From assembly GCA_951802425.1 (NCBI GenBank), contig OX637806.1, positions 1,736,001 to 1,800,000 of the forward strand: a DNA stretch of 64,000 bases. Direction: 5' to 3'. The notes under the pieces are model-generated. The model saw only the letters and a list, made by a program, of their open reading frames with translations. It was not told the DNA's origin and searched no databases. Origin of the DNA: Clavaria fumosa (lineage: Eukaryota > Basidiomycota > Agaricomycetes > Agaricales > Clavariaceae). Positions 54,577 to 64,000 of the stretch are shown here, piece by piece; the stretch's first letter is position 1, and each line of letters begins with the position of its first letter. The position numbers and the translations under genes were made by a program.

Positions 54577-56787
54577 TCACCCACGCACGATCCCTACCGT
54601 TACCTCCGTCCGCACCTTCCTCCCTTCACCGCATCCGTCCTCCATACGCGTCCCTTTACTACCGTATCGCAGAGCGTCGAGACAACGCTCCCATGCCCAT
54701 CGGGTGAGTTTCAGCACGTCCGCATCGCTAGCATCCCTCCGCACACGCAACTCAATCGTGGCTATCAGAGTCTGCGCCTGCGGGTCATGCGTCTCACTCG
54801 GAGTCAGTTGCCAAATGTGTGGCGCGGGCAAATGTAAGACTAGCGGGTGTCGCTCGATCTGCATCCGGAAGAGACAATTGAAAAGGAAATGCGAGTTAAA
54901 GGAAATAGCAACGCTAATCAGGGAAGCCCGAACCTCTTTCATAACACGCAAGAAAGCCTCCATCCGTCCGCCGATCAGCCCTCGCCGCGGTGACGTCTGG
55001 AGCAACACGGCACCGAGTACCACACACGCACGATATGAAAGCTGGAATGTAATGACGGTTTCAATAGCTGCTATGGCGAGGTCAAAGCGCCGGTGTTGCG
55101 ATCTACTCTCCAAGGATGATGAGATAAACGAAGGATAGTCCGAATAGTGCTTACTGAGGTGAAAGGGATGCCACTAATAAGATAGCCATACAAAAGAGGA
55201 TGGGAGAAGCCGCAAATGGATTGGAAAGAAGGGCTTGGAGACCGCTGGGCCGGGTAGGTAAAGAGCTCGAAGTTGATTTGAAAATGGGATGGCCAAATAT
55301 TATTGACTTAAGGAGTGTGCGGAGGGGGGGAATGCGAGTTCCAGCGGCTATTGATCGTTGATTCAAATTAAGCCGGGTTTGAGTAAAAGAAAGCGTACTA
55401 GATGCCAACTTAAAGTTGCTCTTGAATAACAGAGCCGTGCTGATTGTGGATAACATAGCAATGAGAGTCGCGCCGCCCGGGAAATCGATCCTGGGCATAA
55501 ACCATTAATGCCCGTCATCTGAAGCTAGCGCAGAACGATGTACCCGAGGATGTCTACATCTTCGTCGCCGTGGTGATGGTGGTGACCTTCGCCAACAGAC
55601 AGTAGGAGATGCTCCAGCATCTCCTTGCAAACATATACAGACGAGAACATCAGAAATACTGACTGCGCGAACATTAGTACGGCCTCGAAGCGAGCGTTCC
55701 TGCATGATCATTGAGCCGACCAAGGAAAACAAAGAGTGAGAAGAGCATGCCCAACTCACCCGTAAGGTCTACGCACACGATCCTTTGATTTATTTTCGCT
55801 TAAGGACTTGGGTACCACGCAACTGAGTACGACGCCAAAGGCGTCAAACACCACCCAGTATCCAAGGCCAGTGCTAGCCAGAGAACCGACACGCTGGGCG
55901 AGAACCCACACCCATGTTCCGAGGACGAACTGTGCCGCAGCAGCAGTAACAGCACCAACCCATCGTTGGGGTTCATCGTCAGGGACAACGCGCGTGTGTC
56001 GACTGGTGGGCGAGCTTATTTGAGGGCTGGCGGAAGCTCGTGAAATAGGCTTCTTCGTTTGATTAGTCGTTTGAGAAAAGGTCGCATTCCATGGTGAGAC
56101 GGGAATCGGGGTGGGTTGGGTATGCAATTTGGGTGACGTCGGGGAAGGAGACGAGGCAGGCTCAAGGAAGGTAAACAAGTTATGGGACAAGGAATGCTTG
56201 TGGTGGTGGCCTCTCCTGGCCATAGCACTCATTTTCTGCGCAGGGAGTGCTGATCCAGAACCAGCCTCGGGAGGGCGACCACCAAAAGTGAAACCGGGTT
56301 GTAGACCTCCAGAACGGATGAGGCTTGGGACCTCCCGGTGCATCAGCTCGGGCTCGGAGTCAGGAAAGGCATCTTCTACATTATATGGCTGAGATGGTGT
56401 GGGGTTTCTCGGGAAAAATACAGAAAGGTTGCGCGAGTGGATACGCATATGTCGATGGGAAGTCGAATTTGCTCCAGCAGATCGAGGTGGGGGGGGAGAG
56501 TTGACACCATTTAAGTCCTGGGTGTGTGAGAAGTCAACGACGTTGGAGCTTGAGAGGAAGGCACGAGCATTGGCATAGGGAGGCGAAGGCGGGGATTGAA
56601 GGAGCGAGATTGGGGCAGGGAATGTGGGACGGCGGTGAGGAGGGCTGTCAAGGGCCAAGTTGCCGCCGTTGAGGGAGGTCCCGTCGTGTGGGACGATTAT
56701 AGTGCGAGAAAGATCTTTAACGACGGGGTCGTCGTTAAGGACAATCTGCAGAGGCCCTGCGCTATGTGTCTGCGTCGGCGCTGGCAT
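54577..56787 (-). CDS. ZRG17: Cation diffusion facilitator, ZRG17-like zinc transporter
   Basis: Probably moves zinc into the secretory pathway. Five exons: 56787-55759, 55700-55544, 55490-55155, 55105-54934, 54858-54577. The first ~220 residues are low-complexity and Pro/Ser-rich, followed by a His cluster RRGHHHKHSLSHNLFTFLEP. The membrane part starts WVGAVTAAAAQFVLGTWVWV, then STGLGYWVVFDAFGVVLSCV and RRPYGNARFEAVLMFAQSVF. A second His loop (GEGHHHHHGDEDVD) follows, and a cytosolic C terminus with LPAPHIWQLTPSETHD. The layout is that of fungal ZRG17/MSC2-type CDF proteins; which of the two is not certain. The last intron (75 nt) is free of stops and in frame, so retention would only lengthen the protein. 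Confidence 0.82.
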
Positions 56788-57127
56788 GAATAGCCGCTGA
56801 AAATTGCATTGAGTGGCGTACTCGATGAGTGGCGGGGTGGTGGTGTTCAGACCCGTGTATCACTATCTAGTCTAGTCCTTAGGATCCTCTACGACGACGA
56901 CGACGACGACGACGACGACTGGTAGACATGCCAACAACACGAATATATATAACAAATGTATTAAGCTACATGGATGATGGAGTGAGTGTGTGGTCTGCAA
57001 CGCTGTAATGCCAGTGTATGTATGCGTCATGAGCTTGGTCATCGCCAAAATTTGATGACAAGTGCGCTGCGGCCGTATCGCTCGACAACACCAACATTTA
57101 AAAAATTGAACCTCATCTGAGTCCTCG
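56788..57127. promoter_or_regulatory. Divergent promoter, zinc transporter / HUL5
   Basis: 340 bp between the two divergent starts. Contains an ACG trinucleotide run at 56891-56919, which encodes only repeat ORFs. No other element could be assigned. Confidence 0.45.
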
Positions 57128-60100
57128 ATGTTCCCTTTCGGCGGCAGCGAACGACGACGTGCCATCAACCTTGGTGGCTCTTCATCAGTCCCCTCTCAGG
57201 CAGCCATCTTAACCCAGGCCAGGACTCAACGCAGCGCCAGGGAAGAGACAAGGCGTCGTCATGAAAAAGCAGTTCGTCTACAAGCGTGGTGGAGAGGTTT
57301 GAGGGAAGTGAAAATCGTCAGAAAGCATATGAGCGACGCCTTCCGGCGCGATATGACAGGGATCACAGGCCTCAGATGTCTAGCTCTGATCGGCCTCGAC
57401 GAAGACTCATTGGCGGCTTGGTCTGCTTTCATCGTCGCTTCAGATGAAGGTGCGAGCGGGTCTCTTCTTGACTGTTCGATGGCCATTCTTTGGGCGACCT
57501 CATTGTTCTGCAGATGAACTATTCAAACTGGCGAAAGGCGCCGAGGCACAGAGCTGGTTGGTCTTGATGCGTCGAATCTGTCATCTCTTGCTGCGTTCGG
57601 TGGCTAGCTCTCCACGGTCAGTTAGTTGGTCGACATTTTCCTTTGAATAATACAGAGCTATCTTCTCGCAGATCACCGAACGCTGCGGCGCACCTGCACA
57701 TAGTGGACTCACTTTGCTCTGGCACGATTCTCGCGCGTCACCTTGGATCTCAGGGTCCCGTAACTGCTCAGAGTTTCACGGAATACTTACTAGTGCGCGG
57801 CTATTATAATTATCTCTCAGAAGCAATAAATGGCATAGTAAGACAATTCTGTAATCCTTTCAAGACGTCGTTGACTTGAAATCTATAGCCAATCACAGCA
57901 AGAGATACAACGCCCTCCTTACCGCTACTCGTGCCTCTCATCACTCGACCATTCTCCAACCTTCCCACCGAATCACCGTCATATTCTCAGGCTTTTCTTG
58001 CGCTCTTTAGAACTGTTCTCACCTTGCCTTTATTGCCCAATCGCATCCCGTTACAAAGTCTCGCAACTCTGTCATCTGGTCTCCCCACCACTACCTTGAG
58101 CATCTTGACACGCGACGCCTCACTGCTTGATAGTCTCGACACTGAACGCTCAATCCACCTAATTGCAAACAGCCTCGCGTTTATTCCCCCTCTGCGTTAC
58201 TCCATGCTTCCACCTGCCTCTCTCGACGCGTATCTTCTTCTCTTGACAAAGCTTTTCAATTCCCTTCCTGTAGATGTGTTTAGTCCACGGCAAAAGAATG
58301 TTCCTGATTCAAAGTCGACTGCGTGGCCCAGCGACGATTCAGACGACGAACGGGGCCTACCGGGGCCTATGCGTGATGTGCGCGACACTGCAAGAGCGTC
58401 TCTCCCAAAACTAGACCAGCGGATTATCAATCGGCTTTCATCGCTTCCTACACCGAAGCTCCTTCGCTCGCTCTTGCCACACAAGAATCGCACGCGTCTA
58501 TCAGAGTTCGTCCTGGCGCTCAATCGAATCTGGCCTGCCAAGAAGGAGACCGTGTTGGGTACTTTCATTGAGCAGACCGGCGGTAATCTGGTCGAGGAGT
58601 TGTATGAACAGTATGTCAGTCGGAGTATGATCGGCCGGGATTCCTCTTCTGCTACGCTTTCGGGTGCGCTTTTATTGAGCTTGATTCCTCCGCAATTACG
58701 CTTACAGAACCACAAGATCGCTCCAACTCTGAAGATTGGCCCTCTCTTCTTTTCCTTTGTGATCTCTACACGCAGTCTCTTCTCACAATGGATGACAATG
58801 AATTCTTTGGAAGTGTTTCAGTGTCGCATTCATTAACCGCGCCTCGCAACCCATTAACCATAGACGGACTCGTCGCATTCTCGAAGCAGCTGCTGAATGT
58901 TGCCTTCGCGTTGTACTGGCGTGACGATCAGGGTAACGTGCTTGACGGGATCGTTCCTAATGATCATCTCAGGATCAGCTGGGAAGGTGTGAAGAGCAGC
59001 GTAGTCAGGTGTTTGCTTGCCATACATGCTAGACAGTGAGACCCAAGATTCTTCGCTCTTCTCGCTATCCACTCATATTTTGCACCACAGTTCCAGACGA
59101 CCATTCACACCTCCGAATCATTGGCTCGTGATCTCGCAGATCGACGTGTCCTCCTTTGTTGAAGCTGCCGTGTGCGTCATCCGCGTAGCGATTTATTGCT
59201 TTAATACCTATCCTTTCCCAGTTACGAGGAACAACAGCTCCAGCCCAGTAGGACTTCCGCTCGTCCATTGTCGAAGCGAGAGATTGCCTACATCTCCCCC
59301 CGTCTGGGGATACTCAACAACATTCCTTTTGCAATTCCGTTCGAAACCCGGGTTTCGATATACAGATCATTCGTTACTAACGATATGGTTGTTCGCTTAG
59401 GCGGTGTTGACCGCTACGCTCGTATGTTGGACAGGAGGCGTGGAACTAGAGTTACCGTTCGCAGAGGCATGGTCGCCCAGGACGGGTTTGATAAGCTGAG
59501 CGACGCCGACCTCAAAACGACAATAGAGATCACGTTCATTGACCAGTTCGGACAGGAAGAGTAAGTTCTCTTTTCGCTCTCTAAATATCTTTACCACGTG
59601 ACTCCTGAACAGGGCTGGTATTGATGGTGGTGGTGTATTCAAAGAGTTCTTCACATCTCTCTGCAAAGAAGTCTTTGATACGGACCACGGGCTTTGGCTT
59701 GCTACGAAAAAGAATGAGCTGTATCCTAATCCGCACGCATATGCGACAGAACGCAAGTATTTCGTTTGGCATCGATTATTGAGTCGCCTATCTGATGCTG
59801 GAAGCAGCCCATAGCCTCAAGTGGTACCGCTTTATTGGGAGAATTCTTGGTAAAGCGCTCTACGAGGGGATTCTAGTTGACGTTGCCTTTGCAGGATTTT
59901 TCCTCGCTAAGGTGAACTTTTCGTGCTGCGAATATTTCCTTAAATTTGATGAACTTCCTTTGATTAGTGGTTAGGAAGAGAGAGCCTTCTCGACGACCTT
60001 ACCTCACTTGATCCAGAATTGTATCGAGGCCTGATCTTTCTCAAGCACTATGATGGCAATCCAGAGGATTTGTCTTTGAATTTTACCGTTACTGTAGAAG

Positions 60101-60990
60101 GTGGCGTTCCATGCATGCCTGAAATATTGACTTTAGTCTTACGGATATCACTGTGTAGACTTCGGGTCTGCACAATCGATCGATTTGTGCCCCAATGGCT
60201 CCAACATCCCTGTCACGAGAGAGAACCGCCTGTCTTACATCCAACTCATGTCTTATTTTCGTCTCAGCAAACAAATCAAACTGCAAAGCGAAGCTTTTTT
60301 TGAGGGACTATCTGACATGATTGATCCTAGATGGCTTCGGTTAGTTTGCACGATATGGAATGAATGCAGACCCTTTGATACTCGTTCTCCTCTCAAGCAT
60401 GTTCAATCAGCAGGAATTGCAGATCTTGCTTGGTGGCGTCAACTCGCCCGTTGACATTGACGATCTGCGACAGAACACCAGCTACGACGGCGTATACAGC
60501 AATGACGAGGCTACGATCCAAGCGTTTTGGAAAGTGTGTCGATGTCGTAAACATTTACTACTGCCTGCCGCTAAGCTTTTTAAAGGTCGTCGAATCTTTC
60601 GATCACGAACATCGAAGGGCCCTGTTGCGTTTCGTGACAAGCTGCAGTCGGCCTCCTTTGCTGTATGATTATTGTTTTTCTCCCTTAACTATATGATTGC
60701 GTTCATCATTCTTATGATTTTTACGTTTGGAAGAGGGTTCAAAGAGCTGGTCCCTAACTTTGCTATCCGGGCCGCTGGAGACGACCAGCTTCGCCTACCC
60801 ACTGCCAGCACGTGCGTCAACCTGTTAAAAGTTGGGTTTTCCACTTCCACTTCGTTTTACCCTGCCACGACACGCATTGTGCTGATGGGGATGTCGTTGC
60901 TGCTAGCTGCCGCGATACAAGAGTGAAGACATTCTTCGCGAGAAACTGTTGCGAGCTATCAACGCCAACGCGGGCTTCGATCTTTCGTAA
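57128..60990 (+). CDS. HUL5: HECT-type E3 ubiquitin ligase, Hul5/UBE3C family
   Basis: Extends ubiquitin chains on misfolded and proteasome-bound proteins. Fifteen exons: 57128-57449, 57514-57616, 57672-57837, 57889-58663, 58708-59035, 59091-59171, 59222-59560, 59613-59752, 59808-59911, 59968-60100, 60159-60339, 60398-60533, 60596-60662, 60734-60830, 60907-60990. The N terminus [17 protein letters not shown] leads to an IQ-like helix ([16 protein letters not shown]). The middle contains [13 protein letters not shown] and [20 protein letters not shown]. The HECT domain has [75 protein letters not shown] and the catalytic Cys in [20 protein letters not shown], ending NANAGFDLS. The junction after AYATE needs a GC donor (GAAC|GCAAGT). 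Complete and undamaged. Confidence 0.95.
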
Positions 60991-61317
60991 TATCCACCAC
61001 GATGAGAGGCGTTGAATTGAAGTTTGAAAGAGGTTGTGTCTGGCTATCTCATCAGACATTTCCTGTCCCACGTTGTCTAGCTCAATCCTAATGTCATTTC
61101 CCACCTCGGCCGGAAGAAAGTGGAATCGAATCCAAGCCTTTCGAACTTAAGTTCTCATTGGTACGATCAGGCCCGGGGCCCTGTATTTCCTCCGATCTTA
61201 GAATAATTGGTGGCTATTGGCTTAAGAAGTAAGCGGGACTGGGATTTGGAGGCTGTCTTCAAAACTGGCTAGCGAACCGTGGAGGTGTACAGATTATAGA
61301 GAAGAAATCACATCAGA
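60991..61317. other. Convergent intergenic region, HUL5 / SEC61
   Basis: 327 bp between two stop codons. No ORF or repeat of note seen. Confidence 0.5.
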
Positions 61318-63331
61318 TCTCCAAAGGCAGCAAGCTCTGGACCAGCTGACTCCTGCAAGGAGAGAACAACAATGAGTTGCAAGGCACAGAAATTAGGGAG
61401 GCATCTATAGACGTACCCTCATGCCAATTTCCCAATCTGCAAGAGAAGCAGGACGGGAAGAAAAATAAGATCGCATTGAGCACAGGGAAGTGATAAGGGA
61501 CTTAAGGAAGTAGGTCGTAGACTTACAGCTATAAATGGTCGTGACAGCGAGAAGTATACCCGTGCCGCTGCCGATCGCACCCATAAGGTCCGCAGCGACG
61601 GAGAGAAGGCCAAGGATTGCGCCGCCAAACGTTGCCGCAGTGGGGATGACGCGCTTGAGCTCTTTGTACATAGAGCCTTCACGGTGACCGGCCATGACCT
61701 AAATCAAAATTTTGCAAATCAGCTCAATAAACAGACCAGGATTTAACGAGTCCCAGATCGTCTAAGACTCATTTGAGCGACATACCAGTTGTTGCTCTTT
61801 AAGCTGCTTCGCAACGTCCCGAGGCCCACTTCCAGATACCTCAATCCAAGTCTTGGAGAAGAGCGCACACGCGGAAAGTATGAACGTAATATAGATAGCG
61901 GTATGAATGGGGTCCAGGAATGCCTCCCTAATAGTATGAGGAGGGGACATGTAGTAGGCAATGCCCGAGGTGGCTACAAGCTGTGGGGAATCCTCCATAG
62001 GCTTCAAATAAGAAGTATCAGGGGAAAGAGTTGAAGTTATTCTGGAATGCAAGGACTAACCTCCCATACACCGAGCAGCTTGACAAAGAAATTGGAAGGG
62101 AAGCGTGTCGCGAGCGTCTGCGAGAGGATGAATACGTTTGAGGTGAGGGCAGACTCCAGCATGATCGGCATGTTTGATGTGTAAAATAGTTTGACGGGGT
62201 ACGACCCGCGTTGACCCCGGAACCTGTTAGACTTGACCGGGATTTCGATGCGGAAACCTTGGAGGTAGATGACAATGGCGAAAATCACGACGGTAGCGAT
62301 GAGGTTCATGACGTTGGGCAGTTTGTCGCGCCAGAATGCCTCGCGCAAAGCACGCGACTTATCGTTCCAGGTGAAGAGAAGATGGAAGAAGGCCACTATC
62401 GCGCCTTCGAATTCGGGTCCACGGCCAGTGTTGATGGTGGTAGGTGAAAAGGCTTTCCAGACGATGGATTCGCAAATGTTGGTGGCAATGAAGAGGGTGA
62501 TGCCTGAGCCCAAACCATAACCTTTTTGGAGCAATTCGTCCAGGAGAATGACGATGAGGGCTGCGACAATGAGTTGGATGATCAAGAGAAGGCAGACACC
62601 GGCGCCAAGATCGGAAGGACGACCATAAAGTCCGGTGAGGACATAAACAGTAGCTTGACCAAGCGAGATAATAAGGGCAAAGACTGTGCGGCAAAGTCAG
62701 GCATATTTGGACAGTTGAAAGGCCAGAGATCCAAAAGGCGGATGATGCAGAAAGTACGCCTGGAATACCAGACGAACAATACTTGGGAGCAATTGATAGG
62801 GAATTGATGCCGCACAAAAGAGACAGTCTCAAATATGAATGGTAAGACTCACGCTTTTGCGCGCCGCTAAACAGTGCTCTGTCTTCCTTGAGACTGAAGT
62901 CGACCTCGATGAGATTAGCTCCTGCGAGTAATTGCATGATCATGCCAGAGGTGACGATAGGACTGATCCCAAGTTCCATCAAGGTTCCCCGGTTAGAAGC
63001 GAGGATGACACGCATCCAATAGAGTGGATCTGAAGAGTCGGAGGACATGATACCGTAAAGAGGGACTTGCGAGCAGACGAGGAAGATGAGGAGGGTGACG
63101 GCTGTCCATAGCACCTTTTGGTTGAATGGAACCTGGTGAAGAAAAAAAAAGGTCAGAGATGTCATTGGAGGGCAGAGCCAACGCGCGTACTTTTCGATCA
63201 GGAGAAGAAACCTCAGGTAGAATAGGTAGAAAAGGTCGAACAAGATTCAGAAACCGGACTGTTTATAACGGCAGCAGGTTTAGTATTCGAATGAACGACC
63301 TGTAAGTAGCGTGATGCTTACAACTGCTCAT
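61318..63331 (-). CDS. SEC61: Sec61 alpha, protein-conducting channel of the ER
   Basis: Forms the translocon pore. Eight exons: 63331-63322, 63258-63191, 63132-62853, 62683-62061, 62001-61786, 61698-61527, 61436-61417, 61352-61318. Exon 1 carries only ten coding bases (MSS plus one base), joined to [20 protein letters not shown]. Signatures: [39 protein letters not shown], the loop ending [80 protein letters not shown] and [20 protein letters not shown]. It ends [11 protein letters not shown]. Length and topology match the family. The third intron is longer than usual (about 170 nt). The gene is divergent from RPP1. Confidence 0.96.
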
Positions 63332-63567
63332 CGCATAAGACTTTTCTCTAATGGACCAGTTCCGCGATGATGGTCGAAGGAAAGATTTGGCTGGACACTT
63401 TTGCAGACGTGGCGGACGCGGTAACTGGCCACGACAACCCAACAGTTGTCAACAACACCTTTGCTGACATCATCACCTCCCATCATCACAACGGCGCACA
63501 GCGCATCTCATCATCATCATTATTATCGTTGACCTTCTCCTCGTCAGGAAAAACGCGATTGTCCGAC
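63332..63567. promoter_or_regulatory. Shared 236-bp promoter region, SEC61 / RPP1
   Basis: Separates two divergent, normally highly expressed genes. The plus-strand frame from 63367 is open into the RPP1 start codon, but that reading is not family-like and is taken as leader. Includes an ATC-rich run near 63510-63530. Confidence 0.5.
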
Positions 63568-64000
63568 ATGGTCAGTTCAACACTTGAATTTTCCCCTTAG
63601 TATCTCTCGTATCTTTCATGTCTCTACGTTGGATGCGAGAGAGACATCTGCGATGCCGAAAGCCTGCTGATGCACTTGCAGGCCACAGTTGAACTCGCCG
63701 CAACACTAGCCGCCCTCATCCTCGCCGATGATGAGATCGAAATCACCGTACGTCATTTGTACAAATCACAAAGCTCGTCGCTCACGCCCCAGTCGTCCTC
63801 TCTCCAAACTCATTCTCAACATGCGGCGCCCCGGACGTTTCCAGCCAGAGAAAATCATGGCCCTAGTCACGGCAGCCGGTGTCGAACTCGAGACCATCTG
63901 GGCAACACTACTTACCAAGGCGCTGCATGGCAAGAACGTGAAAGAACTTCTCTTAAATGTTGGAGCAGGCGGAGGTGCTCCAGCCGCGTCTGGCCCCGTC
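63568..64000 (+). CDS. RPP1: 60S acidic ribosomal protein P1 (partial, runs off the window)
   Basis: Stalk protein that recruits elongation factors to the ribosome. Exons 63568-63570 (only ATG), 63682-63747 and 63845 to the window edge. The protein reads [20 protein letters not shown], then [40 protein letters not shown] and [13 protein letters not shown]. The Ala/Gly hinge is just starting; the conserved acidic tail lies beyond 64000. The start is set by the family's short N terminus: ATG is followed directly by donor GTCAGT, and the 111-nt intron ends TTGCAG before GCC ACA GTT. Confidence 0.92.

Noticed and set aside
63367..63600. 77-residue plus-strand ORF running into RPP1
   Set aside because: RPP1 proteins begin directly with a short Met-Ala/Ser start; the extension is not family-like and ends at the first donor site.

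Overview
The window reads as chromosomal DNA from a filamentous basidiomycete, most likely an agaricomycete. Nearly every cellular gene is cut by many short introns of about 50-75 nt. The protein families present (a class V chitin synthase with a myosin motor head, an ERT1-type gluconeogenesis regulator, a Hul5-type HECT ligase, a CSC1-type channel) and the Plavaka/Tnp2-type transposon fit that group. No bacterial-style operon, CRISPR array or rRNA was seen, and no convincing tRNA gene.

Layout. 1-6198 is the 5' part of a minus-strand Ty3/gypsy element whose gag-protease and pol frames are both open; it sits inside an older plus-strand element that survives as a pol tail, a polypurine tract and an LTR (6199-6557). 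7438-9021 is an unrecognised membrane protein. 9146-24150 is ordinary gene-dense sequence: phospholipase C (+), a small coiled-coil protein (-), PEX3 (-), a 79-aa one-TM protein (+), a G-protein alpha subunit (-), RRB1/GRWD1 (-) and a small PY-motif membrane protein (-). About 24.2-38.5 kb is an AT-rich island without cellular genes. It holds two solo LTRs with intact target duplications, a 61-bp minisatellite, a nested foldback structure, a 5.8-kb Plavaka-like DNA transposon and a truncated Ty3/gypsy copy. 38.7-64.0 kb is again gene-dense: a CSC1/TMEM63-type channel (+), a class V chitin synthase (-), acetyl-CoA synthetase (-), an ERT1-family Zn2Cys6 regulator (-), a ZRG17-like zinc transporter (-), a Hul5/UBE3C ligase (+), SEC61 alpha (-) and the start of RPP1 (+).

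Working together. Acetyl-CoA synthetase lies directly downstream of an ERT1-family regulator, and the families are linked through use of two-carbon carbon sources. PEX3 (peroxisome formation) belongs to the same metabolic theme but lies 30 kb away. SEC61 and RPP1 are divergent, as are PEX3 and the 79-aa gene. The chitin synthase and the CSC1-type channel both act at the cell surface and converge on each other.

I found no clearly new biological system. The points most worth a second look are the repeated CGA-to-TGA decay of both island transposons beside one intact retroelement, three independent GC-AG introns, start codons isolated on their own exons, three conserved TCAYRTGA palindromes in the LTR family, and a perfect hairpin inserted in one arm of a larger inverted repeat. 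Exon boundaries were deduced by reading splice sites and protein continuity by eye; no database search was possible.
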